7,111 nucleotides of DNA, taken from contig JAFGIH010000604.1 of assembly GCA_016929985.1 (NCBI GenBank), forward strand, positions 1-7,111. Reading direction: 5' to 3'. The first letter of the stretch is position 1, and the number at the start of each line of letters is the position of its first letter. Below, in pieces: positions 1 through 6,354 of this stretch. The position numbers and the translations under genes are program-made. The notes beneath the pieces were generated by a model. That model did not search any database. It saw only the letters and a program-made list of their open reading frames with translations, and was not told the origin of the DNA. This DNA is from Thermoleophilia bacterium (GTDB lineage Bacteria; Actinomycetota; Thermoleophilia; RBG-16-64-13).

Positions 1-957
1 GTCGTCGGCGCGGCCCCACTGCAACCACGCGACCCTGTCGCCGCCCACCACCGGAGCAATGTCCTCCACCTGGTTCCGGGTGAGCTGCTCTGTAATGGCG
101 GTGGCAGTGTCGTAGAGGAACACCTCGGCCGTCTTCTCGCTGCCTTCCTGCCAGACGATGAGGCCTTCCGCCAGGTCAGGATGGGTGGCGCCACTGCCGC
201 CCAGTTGCACCACACTCTTGGTCTGGTGGTCGTAGAGGAGCACCTGCGAGAGTGGGTTGTAGACGGGAGCCGCGCCCTCAGTCTGCGCCACGGGAGCCGA
301 GGTGAAGACGACGTAGCGCCCGTCGGTGAGCGGGGAGGAGTGATCCCGGTCTTCGGTCGTGAGCTGGGTGGTGGTACCCGCCTCGATGTCATAGAGATGG
401 ATGGAGCTTTCGGCGTCGCCCGCCTTCCAGACGACCAACCCTCCGGCGATGGCGGCAGGCCCGACCACTCCCTCACTCCCCGGAATGCGGGTGGTTGCTT
501 CCGTAGCCAGATCGTGGAGAACGAGTCCGGGCTCGCTGGTGTTCGGGTACTCCGACCACACGACGGAACCGCCGTCTACGCAGGGCTCACTCTCGTCGAT
601 GCCGTTGTTGGTGAGCTGGATGGTGGAGTTCGCGCCCAGGTCGCAGAGCATGATCTCCCAGTCGACGCCGTCGTATGCGCGCCAGACGACGTGATCACCG
701 TCGATGTGCGGCTGGCCGTTGGTGGTGAAGTTGGCGGTGAGCGGGACCGTCTGCCAGGAGTCGGTGAAGGATGGCGGGGCGGCGGGCGAGGCGGCGGGCT
801 GGGCCGCGGCCGAGGTCGGGGCGGCGGGCTGGGCCGCGGCTGGGGCGGCCACCGCGGCACCCCCGGTAGCGATGAGTAGCACTGCCAACAGCAGTAGGGC
901 AAACAGTGGTGTGGCTACGCTCTTCACGGGGTTGTGTGAATGGATGCTCCTGGGCAT
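1..957 (-). CDS. Secreted beta-propeller repeat protein (TolB/PD40-like), C-terminus outside window
   Basis: The gene starts at an ATG (957-955) with AGGAGG six nt upstream (969-964). It stays open for 319 codons to the left edge, so the 3' end is missing. Residues 1-12 are polar or basic, 17-38 are a hydrophobic signal peptide rich in Leu/Ala, and 39-63 are an Ala/Pro/Gln linker. From about residue 84 a repeat of roughly 35-47 residues begins. Each unit has the form D/G-G-x-x-V-V-W, then a short acidic turn, then hhLYD or hhLHDL, then an xxTxQLT strand. I see units at about 84, 126, 169, 210 and 262, and a sixth starts at 303. This is the blade pattern of TolB-type propellers, which act extracellularly as protein- or ligand-binding scaffolds. 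No catalytic motif is visible and the ligand is unknown. The gene lies 45 nt downstream of a truncated antitoxin-like ORF, probably on the same transcript. I am confident of the fold class, not of the role. Confidence 0.85.
   Translation of the reverse strand, partial: MPRSIHSHNPVKSVATPLFALLLLAVLLIATGGAAVAAPAAAQPAAPTSAAAQPAASPAAPPSFTDSWQTVPLTANFTTNGQPHIDGDHVVWRAYDGVDWEIMLCDLGANSTIQLTNNGIDESEPCVDGGSVVWSEYPNTSEPGLVLHDLATEATTRIPGSEGVVGPAAIAGGLVVWKAGDAESSIHLYDIEAGTTTQLTTEDRDHSSPLTDGRYVVFTSAPVAQTEGAAPVYNPLSQVLLYDHQTKSVVQLGGSGATHPDLAEGLIVWQEGSEKTAEVFLYDTATAITEQLTRNQVEDIAPVVGGDRVAWLQWGRADD
791..840. repeat. Exact 20-bp direct repeat, 30-bp period
   Basis: The 20-bp unit at 791-810 recurs exactly at 821-840, separated by 10 bp. 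Both copies lie in frame in the linker of the propeller gene and encode the duplicated segment AAAQPAA on the minus strand. This looks like a slippage duplication that lengthened the spacer between signal peptide and propeller. Confidence 0.9.
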
Positions 958-982
958 GGTGACCTCCTCGGAGTCCGTGTGG

Positions 983-1013
983 GGGTCCAGACGCGGACCC
1001 GGTCAGACCGGGT
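983..1013. repeat. Two overlapping palindromes between antitoxin-like ORF and propeller gene
   Basis: One inverted repeat has 6-bp arms GGGTCC (983-988) and GGACCC (995-1000) around a 6-nt loop. A second has perfect 8-bp arms ACCCGGTC (997-1004) and GACCGGGT (1006-1013) around one base. They share 997-1000, so only one can fold at a time in RNA. The second is centred on the stop codon of the small ORF (1003-1005). Possible roles are an attenuator or mRNA-processing hairpin, or a dyad operator for a DNA-binding protein. No T-run follows, so a standard intrinsic terminator is unlikely. Confidence 0.5.
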
Positions 1014-1116
1014 TCTCCTCGTCCAAAACCGCATCGAAATAGGCGGCGATGGCTTCGTCGGTGCGGAGGTATCGGGTGATGTCCCACGGATGAGTGGCGG
1101 TCTTAGGCGTGTTCAT
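1003..1116 (-). pseudogene. Truncated HigA-type addiction-module antidote (37 codons)
   Basis: This short ORF starts at ATG (1116-1114), has a purine-rich GGGAGGGGG ribosome site just upstream and ends at TGA (1005-1003). The peptide contains WDITRYLRTDEAIAAYFDA followed by VLDEENPV. That closely resembles the first third of addiction-module antidotes of the HigA-like family, whose N-termini read roughly FDxxxYLxxxEAIAAYLxxALEEGDP. Family members are usually about 95-100 residues with an HTH domain after this segment. Here the HTH is absent, and no other frame in the 45 nt before the next gene restores it. No toxin gene adjoins it. Either it is a decayed antitoxin remnant, or the N-terminal piece has been kept as a leader or small regulatory peptide. 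It has its own plausible promoter and ribosome site, so expression is possible. The family assignment rests on a short match. Confidence 0.6.
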
Positions 1117-1146
1117 ATCCCCCTCCCGTCTCGCCCTGACGGATCA

Positions 1147-1176
1147 AGTATAGGCGACGGCCAGGGCCGCAGTCGA
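1147..1176 (-). promoter_or_regulatory. Probable sigma-70-type promoter for the antitoxin-like ORF and propeller gene
   Basis: On the minus strand a -10 hexamer TATACT (1152-1147, five of six consensus bases) follows a weaker -35 TCGACT (1176-1171, four of six) with an 18-nt spacer. Transcription would start near 1140, giving a leader of roughly 24 nt before the ATG at 1116. The rest of the 1117-1251 gap must also hold the divergent plus-strand promoter of the FecR-domain gene, but I could not identify convincing hexamers for it. Confidence 0.5.
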
Positions 1177-1237
1177 CCCGGAGTTCGAAAACATGGCGTC
1201 GCAGCCGCACCGGTAGTACTCTCAAGTGAAGGCGACA

Positions 1238-1244
1238 AAGGAGG
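1238..1244 (+). promoter_or_regulatory. Shine-Dalgarno site fixing the start of the FecR-domain gene
   Basis: AAGGAGG sits seven nt before the ATG at 1252. The reading frame is open from 940. However, the stretch 940-1251 overlaps the divergent genes and encodes Arg/Gly-rich sequence, whereas the ATG at 1252 is followed at once by a signal peptide. The start at 1252 is therefore preferred. Confidence 0.85.
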
Positions 1245-1251
1245 TGCCCCG

Positions 1252-3108
1252 ATGGCTAACGGTGACCGTCCCGGCCCGATCGGGAGGCGTCTGTCCGGCG
1301 CAGTCCTCGCGCTAGCGGCCCTCGCCCTCCTCCTCACCCTGCTCCCAGCCCAGCCGGCCGCCGCCGCCCCCGAGACCCAGTGGGTGCTCACCCAGACACT
1401 CGTCAACCCTGACAAGGAGAAACTCGAGTACCGTGGAGGTGGTTCCGACCCGGAGTTCTTCGGAGAAGAGCGCTTCAAAGACATGGTCATGATCTTCAAG
1501 CCCAGCGCCACCAGCTTCTCCGTCAAAGACCGCTGGCAGGACCGGGAGTACATAGCCTGGGACGTGACCATCACCTGCAACTTCAGCGCCCCAGGCAAGA
1601 CCCTCCTCGCCGGCAAGCCCTACAAGCTCACAGCGAAGTTCTCCCACACCGGCACCACCCACGACCCGCACCCGGGAGAGGCCTTCTCCTATAGCGCCTC
1701 CGACTTCAGCCTCGATCCGAACGAGCCGCTGTCCTACTACCCCTCGAACCCCGGTCCCCCGTCCAAGACCTGGAGCTTCACGGCTCCGACGGCCTCCCCC
1801 GGAGCCACCATGGAGATCTACGCCGGCCTGTGGAACTCCCCGGGCTGCGCGGTGATCTGGAAGTACGAGGCGCGGGCTGTGGCGCCCGAAACCACTACAA
1901 CGACCCGGCCCGTCACGACCACGCAGCCCGTGACCACCCCGTCCTCGACAACCCCCGGCGCGCCGGTGACCACCAAGCCCTCGACCACCACGAGCACCTC
2001 CGCGACCGGTCCGGGCGACGCTGGGACGCGTATCTTCACCGAGGAAGAGTTTGGGAAGATGCTGGCGGACACCGCTGCCTTCGCTGAGACCTATGAGAGC
2101 CCTGGTGGTGATATCGACAAGAATCTGCTGAGGCAAGGCTACATCGGGTTCATCTGGTCCAGTGAGGGTGACCTCTCCATCTACGACCATTCCGGCCGTG
2201 AGGTGGATTCGTTCGATCCTCGATTCTGGGATGACAACAATGGTTCCCTGAAGCCGATACGCATTGGGGATACCATCAGGACAGTCAATGGAAAGGGCAC
2301 GGTCTTCATCTTCACGGGCTACTCGTCGGATGAGCACACGCTCGAGATAGGCAACGATACCGAGGTGGTGTTCACGCGTTTTGGGACCACAGACCAAGAG
2401 GTATCCACAACGGTGCTTGAAATGCTGAAGGGCATGATCAGGTACGTCGGGCACGTCGGCGGTGCGCTCACACGCGGGTGGCGTTCAGACAGTATCTTCT
2501 CGGTCAGGGCGGGCACCACGATCTGCGGCATCCGGGGTTCGGATGTCGTCATTTCCTACAATGCTGAGGAAGAGATAGTGGGCGCCTGGGTCCACGAGGG
2601 ACTCATGGATGTCACGAGCGAGCGAGCTGGCGAAACCAAAGTGTTGATTGAAGGCGAGGGTCTGGTGGTAGAGGGCGGAGAGCTTGGCGCGGTCCTCTCT
2701 CTGACTGAAGACCGGTGGGCCGACATAGCACTGGCGAGCAAAGGGGACGACGTGAAGCGGCTGACTGTCGTCGCGGTCGAGCAGTCCGACCAACCCGGTG
2801 GCCGGCCCGCGGTCCTGGTGGGGTTCGAGCGGGACAGCAACCTGTCTCTCATCTTGGCGGTGGTCATCCCCGTCGTGGTGGTGGTCGTCATCGGCACGGG
2901 TCTGGGCCTCTACCTGCTGAGACGGCGGCGACGGAGGGCGGCCGGGGAAGCGGCGCTCCCGGCCGGCGGCGAACCGGCCGCGCCTGCGGGCGTGGCTGGG
3001 TCTGCCGATGGCCACGCGTCCTCTCCGACCTTCTGCAGGCATTGCGGCTCGCCCAGGCGGCCGGGTATCGTCTTCTGTGAGAGCTGCGGGAAGAAGCTCG
3101 ACGCATGA
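1252..3108 (+). CDS. Membrane-anchored secreted FecR-domain protein with cytoplasmic zinc ribbon
   Basis: A 618-residue protein. Residues 1-39 are a signal peptide: basic RR at 12-13, a Leu/Ala core, and probable cleavage in the AAAA-P run near 39-40. Residues 40-210 form a domain I do not recognise. It is rich in aromatics and beta-like strands, and C109 and C199 could form a disulfide. Residues 211-256 are a Thr/Pro/Ser linker. A FecR-like domain spans about 333-436, with the typical early LKPIRIGDTIRT (333-344) and the later FSVRAGTTICGIRGSD (416-431), equivalent to the family's VRGT motif. Residues 531-556 are one Val-rich membrane helix followed by six arginines (557-562), so the C-terminus is cytoplasmic. 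Residues 595-612 hold C-x2-C...C-x2-C, a zinc ribbon. FecR domains are best known from sigma-regulator proteins, but many secreted multidomain proteins use them as structural or binding modules. No sigma factor lies nearby. A transmembrane sensor or scaffold is plausible, but the function is unproven. Codon use shifts near the linker, as described in the findings. Confidence 0.88.
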   Translation: MANGDRPGPIGRRLSGAVLALAALALLLTLLPAQPAAAAPETQWVLTQTLVNPDKEKLEYRGGGSDPEFFGEERFKDMVMIFKPSATSFSVKDRWQDREYIAWDVTITCNFSAPGKTLLAGKPYKLTAKFSHTGTTHDPHPGEAFSYSASDFSLDPNEPLSYYPSNPGPPSKTWSFTAPTASPGATMEIYAGLWNSPGCAVIWKYEARAVAPETTTTTRPVTTTQPVTTPSSTTPGAPVTTKPSTTTSTSATGPGDAGTRIFTEEEFGKMLADTAAFAETYESPGGDIDKNLLRQGYIGFIWSSEGDLSIYDHSGREVDSFDPRFWDDNNGSLKPIRIGDTIRTVNGKGTVFIFTGYSSDEHTLEIGNDTEVVFTRFGTTDQEVSTTVLEMLKGMIRYVGHVGGALTRGWRSDSIFSVRAGTTICGIRGSDVVISYNAEEEIVGAWVHEGLMDVTSERAGETKVLIEGEGLVVEGGELGAVLSLTEDRWADIALASKGDDVKRLTVVAVEQSDQPGGRPAVLVGFERDSNLSLILAVVIPVVVVVVIGTGLGLYLLRRRRRRAAGEAALPAGGEPAAPAGVAGSADGHASSPTFCRHCGSPRRPGIVFCESCGKKLDA

Positions 3109-3128
3109 GCTCCGGCCTAGTCGGGCTC
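3107..3128. terminator. Possible bidirectional hairpin between convergent genes
   Basis: GAGC (3107-3110) pairs with GCTC (3125-3128), and CCG (3112-3114) pairs with CGG (3122-3124). The stem has one bulged T and a 7-nt loop. It spans both stop codons of the convergent genes, which are separated by only 8 bp. No U-run follows on either strand, so termination here is uncertain. Confidence 0.25.
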
Positions 3129-4379
3129 GCTCGGCACGAGCTTCACCCTGGTGATGACAAGCCCTCGCGTCTCCGCCACCTCAAGACACCAACTTCCGAC
3201 GCGCACCCTTTCTCCGATGGTGGGAGGAAGGCGCTTCAGATGCGTGAGCACTAACCCGGCAATGGTCGTATATGGGCCTGATGGCAGCTCGATGCCCAGG
3301 TCGAGCAGATCATGGATGGGAAAGGTTCCGGGAAGAATGAGAGTGCCGTTCGGGCCCTTTTCGACGGTTCGAAAGTCCGTGTCCATCTCATCGTAGAGCT
3401 CGCCGACGATCTCCTCGAGCAGATCCTCCAGAGTGACGATTCCCTCCGCGACCAGATGTTCGTTCAGCACGATTGCCATCTGCTGCCGCTTGACCTGTAA
3501 GGCCTTCAACGCCTCAAGAACACCCAGCGTCTCTGGGAACACAACCGCGGGTTGAGCCTTGTCTTTGGTCATCCCAGTGGCCCCGATAAGATCCCGCATG
3601 TGGACTAGTCCGGTCAGATCGTCCAGACCCCGGGCGCCCACGACAGGAGCGCGTGTATGACCAGAAGCAACGAGGCGCTCGAGGGCCATATGAACATCAA
3701 GATTTTCGTCCAGAGAGAAGACCTCGTTCCTGGGCCGCACGATCTGCCCGAGGTTGCGCTCTCCCACCTCGAGTGCACCAGAGATCACCTCGCGCTCGGT
3801 TGCGCTGAAGTCGGTACTGGCGGCGACCATATCTCGGAACTCTTCTTCAGTGATCGCCGGACGCTGCTCCTTCGGGTTGATGCCTGCCAGCCTGACCACC
3901 ACATTGGTGCTTACCCCCAGAAGCCAGACCAAGGGCCAGGTGATCTGCGCGAAGCGGTTGAGGGGACGAGCTACAGCAAGACTCCAGCCCTCCGCCTTCT
4001 GCATGGCGATCCTTTTGGGGGCCAGTTCCCCGAGGACGAGGGTGAAGAAGGTCAGGAGCCCGGTCACGATCACCACCGCGACCGCCGAAGCCCAGGAGCC
4101 GAAGAAGCCGAGGTAGGAAGCGAGCCGATCGGCCAAGGTGACCGCGGCGGCGGCGGATGCCAGAAAGCCGGCAAGGGTGATGCCGATCTGAATGGCGGAG
4201 AGGAAGCGGTTGGGATCGGCATGGAGGCGACGAAGCACGCGGCCTCGTTTGCCACGTCCGCCCAGGCGACGGGCCTGGCTCTCCCTGAGCGACACGAGGG
4301 CCATCTCGCTGCCGGCCAAGATGCCGTTGATGAGGATCAAGACGGCGAGAATGACGAGCTGGGCCCAGATGTTATTCAT
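3117..4379 (-). CDS. CNNM/CorC-HlyC family cation transporter (DUF21, CBS pair, CorC domain)
   Basis: A 420-residue protein of the usual length and domain order for the CNNM/CorC family. Members move or regulate divalent cations such as Mg2+ across the cytoplasmic membrane. DUF21 covers about 1-195 with the family landmarks NGILAGSEMALVS (18-30), SAIQIGITLAGF (61-72) and LGELAPKR (116-123), and about four hydrophobic segments. A CBS pair follows at about 212-328, including IVRPRNEVF (213-221), GHTRAPVV (240-247) and the acidic VTLEDLLEEIVGEL (315-328). A CorC_HlyC domain spans about 335-415. CBS pairs in this family bind ATP-Mg and gate transport. The ATG at 4379 has a GGGGAG site upstream and overlaps the end of the DedA gene by 8 nt, so translation is probably coupled. 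As the third gene behind a Mn2+-type riboswitch, it may export or buffer Mn2+ or Mg2+; the ion specificity cannot be read from sequence. Confidence 0.93.
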   Translation of the reverse strand: MNNIWAQLVILAVLILINGILAGSEMALVSLRESQARRLGGRGKRGRVLRRLHADPNRFLSAIQIGITLAGFLASAAAAVTLADRLASYLGFFGSWASAVAVVIVTGLLTFFTLVLGELAPKRIAMQKAEGWSLAVARPLNRFAQITWPLVWLLGVSTNVVVRLAGINPKEQRPAITEEEFRDMVAASTDFSATEREVISGALEVGERNLGQIVRPRNEVFSLDENLDVHMALERLVASGHTRAPVVGARGLDDLTGLVHMRDLIGATGMTKDKAQPAVVFPETLGVLEALKALQVKRQQMAIVLNEHLVAEGIVTLEDLLEEIVGELYDEMDTDFRTVEKGPNGTLILPGTFPIHDLLDLGIELPSGPYTTIAGLVLTHLKRLPPTIGERVRVGSWCLEVAETRGLVITRVKLVPSEPD

Positions 4380-5031
4380 GTTGCTCCCCGTTTGGTCGTG
4401 CCCGACGTCGCCACTGCCGCCATCCCTTCACGAGTATAGGCACAACCGACGCGACCACAACAAGGATCATGGCCAGAGTGAGGTTCCTCTCCACCCAGGG
4501 AATCTGGCCGAAGAAGTACCCGGCGCCGAGAAAGACGATCACCCAGGTAAGAGCGCCGGCGATGTTGAACTGCCAGAAGCGCCGAATCGGCATCCGGCAC
4601 ATGCCGGCGACAAACGGGATGAAGGTGCGAATGACGGGAACAAACCGCGCGAGCAGTACGGCGCGCCCACCATACTTCTCGAAGAAGGCCTGGCTCGCTT
4701 GCATATGTCGTGCCGGGATCAGCCGGGGGAAGCGGGCTGCCAGCCGCGGCCCGAAGAAGCGACCGATCGCGTAGTTGACAGCATCGCCCATGATGGCTGC
4801 CGCGGTTATCACGGCGACTGTCACCCAAACGTCGATCCGGCCCGTTCCCGCGAACGTTCCCGCGGCGAAGAGCAGAGAATCCCCGGGGAGAAAGGGGGTC
4901 AGCACAAGCCCGGTTTCGGCGAACACGATCGCGAAGAGCGTGAGGTAGACCCACTTGCCGAACCGATCCAGAAGCTCGGTGATCAGCCCGCTCGGATCCA
5001 GGAGATAGTGCAGGGCGTCAAGCGCCTCCAG
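4372..5031 (-). CDS. DedA family membrane protein, probable CTG start
   Basis: A 219-residue DedA (SNARE-associated/VTT) protein. Family members are proton-coupled membrane transporters: some support pH and osmotic tolerance, others recycle undecaprenyl phosphate, and several DedA genes sit behind yybP-ykoY RNAs. Landmarks are FAETGLVLTPFLPGDSLLF (37-55), GDAVNYAIGRFFG (82-94), and FEKYGGRAVLLARF then VPVIRTF (117-137). Further membrane segments follow and the C-terminal tail is basic. The first in-frame ATG/GTG is GTG at 4926, which would cut into the first conserved helix. Upstream of it there is no ATG, GTG or TTG before the stop, but CTG at 5031-5029 lies six nt after GGAAGGAG. Starting there puts acidic residues at E39 and D51 and arginines at R129 and R135. 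From memory, E. coli YqjA needs E39, D51, R130 and R136. The start overlaps the exchanger gene by 14 nt and the end overlaps the CNNM gene by 8 nt. Confidence 0.92.
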   Translation of the reverse strand: MEALDALHYLLDPSGLITELLDRFGKWVYLTLFAIVFAETGLVLTPFLPGDSLLFAAGTFAGTGRIDVWVTVAVITAAAIMGDAVNYAIGRFFGPRLAARFPRLIPARHMQASQAFFEKYGGRAVLLARFVPVIRTFIPFVAGMCRMPIRRFWQFNIAGALTWVIVFLGAGYFFGQIPWVERNLTLAMILVVVASVVPILVKGWRQWRRRARPNGEQHE

Positions 5032-6337
5032 AAGAAGCTCCTTCCGACGTCACTGTCTTCGTCTGCTCACCTACACCACGGGCTCCGAACACATGCCGAA
5101 CCATCGGGCTCAGATCCTTCCTGTTCCTGACGATGATGGCGAGACCCAGCAGGATGTAGGCAGCGGAAAAGCCGAGGCGGACGGACGTTTGCGGGAAGGG
5201 AAACTGGAGAAAGAAGAGCGCCGCCAGAGTCACGGCCTCTTTCCAGCTGAAACGTAGATCGAGAAGGATAGCGAAGCCGAGGACGGTCTGGGCGCCCGTC
5301 AGGATGAACTCCTGGGTCTGGCGCCCGTCAAGAGGTAGGCTCCCGTGCTCACCTCCGCCGAGCAGGTAGGCGAAGGGGATGGCGCCGACCAGAAGCGTCC
5401 ACTGGTTGACCTTTGACGACAGCAGCGTCCCGATGGCATCGTCGACCCTGAGACGATAGGCGAGCAGACAGGCCACTATCAGTTCCGGTGACTCCGAGAC
5501 GAGCGGGGCCAGCCACTGCACGAGCAGGAACTCGTCTATTCCCAGTCCCTTGCCGGTTAGAACCAGCGAGTGCGCGAACGGCTCGGCGGAGGCAAGGATG
5601 AAGGCGGCGGCTGCGACGAACATGCCGATCACAATGGCTCGCCGGTTAGTCTTGGGTAGACAGCCGAGGTACGCACAGACTCCGATCAGTTCCGGCTCTT
5701 GCCTTTCCTCCTTCGCCACTCGCCACAGATACACTCCGTAGATACAGAGCAGCACGACCCCGTCCCAGAGGTTGATGCTCCGGAATGCCGGGATCACGAA
5801 GGAATAGAGACAGGCTATGCCGAGAAACATCAGCTCTATCCTGCGCTTACCCAGCAACTGCAGAGCGTGACGGGGCGCAGCGCCAGCCCCGGTCCCATCC
5901 CCCAAAGGCGTTGGCGGAACCTGGGCGGCCTGTCGTGTGGCACGGCGCTTTCGCATCTTGCGGAGACCGAGAGCGGCGACCAGGGCCACCAGGGGCCACC
6001 CGAAGCCGAGCAGCAGCCGGTTGCTGCCGGTCATATTGGCGGCGGCGTACTGGGCGTAGCTGGGGTCGTGACCCGCGGTATATGCGAAGACCAGATCGAC
6101 GGCATACTCGGGCAGCACGGCTATGAGCGCCAGCAGGGCGATGGCGAGGCTGCCGGATATGTCGAGCTGAGCCGTCTCTGCCGCCCAAGCCAGCAGCACG
6201 GCCGCGCCTACGATCGCTGCCCCGTAGACGAGGAGCGAGCTGTGGGGAGGAAACTCGATTCCGGAGAGGCGGATGACGAATGCGGGAAGTGGAATGGCCA
6301 CCGCTATGGCCAACTTCAGCAGCGAGGCTCTCGACAC
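5018..6337 (-). CDS. CaCA superfamily sodium/calcium-type cation exchanger
   Basis: A 439-residue integral membrane protein with about 11-12 hydrophobic segments and two inverted alpha-repeats, the mark of Na+/Ca2+ exchanger (CaCA) proteins, which swap a divalent cation for Na+ or H+. Alpha-1 is around LIAVLPEYAVDLVF (71-84) followed by NMTGSN (101-106). Alpha-2 is around APLVSESPELIVACLL (277-292) followed by SSKVNQWT (307-314). The acidic PE residues (76-77, 284-285) are kept, but the canonical GTS before the first PE and the second GSN are altered, so this is a divergent branch and the ion is uncertain. A basic, Pro/Gly-rich cytoplasmic loop (about 124-165) separates the halves. The GTG start at 6337 has AAAGGA (6348-6343) five nt upstream. 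The gene is the first after the manganese-type riboswitch. Its end overlaps the DedA start by 14 nt. The context suggests Mn2+ or Ca2+ export. Confidence 0.88.
   Translation of the reverse strand: MSRASLLKLAIAVAIPLPAFVIRLSGIEFPPHSSLLVYGAAIVGAAVLLAWAAETAQLDISGSLAIALLALIAVLPEYAVDLVFAYTAGHDPSYAQYAAANMTGSNRLLLGFGWPLVALVAALGLRKMRKRRATRQAAQVPPTPLGDGTGAGAAPRHALQLLGKRRIELMFLGIACLYSFVIPAFRSINLWDGVVLLCIYGVYLWRVAKEERQEPELIGVCAYLGCLPKTNRRAIVIGMFVAAAAFILASAEPFAHSLVLTGKGLGIDEFLLVQWLAPLVSESPELIVACLLAYRLRVDDAIGTLLSSKVNQWTLLVGAIPFAYLLGGGEHGSLPLDGRQTQEFILTGAQTVLGFAILLDLRFSWKEAVTLAALFFLQFPFPQTSVRLGFSAAYILLGLAIIVRNRKDLSPMVRHVFGARGVGEQTKTVTSEGASSGGA
5038..5045 (-). promoter_or_regulatory. Shine-Dalgarno supporting the CTG start of the DedA gene
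   Basis: On the minus strand GGAAGGAG (5045-5038) lies six nt upstream of CTG (5031-5029), inside the last codons of the upstream exchanger gene. No other start-like codon in the DedA frame has comparable spacing, so this site decides the start. Confidence 0.65.
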
Positions 6338-6354
6338 GACGGTCCTTTCATAAG

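Noticed and set aside
1184..1219. Candidate plus-strand promoter TTCGAA / TAGTAC for the FecR gene
   Set aside because: The hexamers are weak and the 24-nt spacer is too long for a housekeeping promoter. I could not choose a better pair.
940..1251. Extended N-terminus of the FecR-domain gene
   Set aside because: The frame is open, but the sequence overlaps divergent genes, is Arg/Gly-rich, and would bury the signal peptide. The strong ribosome site before 1252 fixes the start.
1312..2454. 380-codon open frame on the minus strand opposite the FecR-domain gene
   Set aside because: It has Gly/Arg-rich composition with no domain or signal, and the plus-strand frame has a signal peptide, linker, membrane helix and zinc ribbon. 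It is a GC-driven shadow.
3657..4439. 260-codon plus-strand open frame across the CNNM gene
   Set aside because: It is antisense to a protein with clear DUF21, CBS and CorC domains, and its own product has no recognisable motif.
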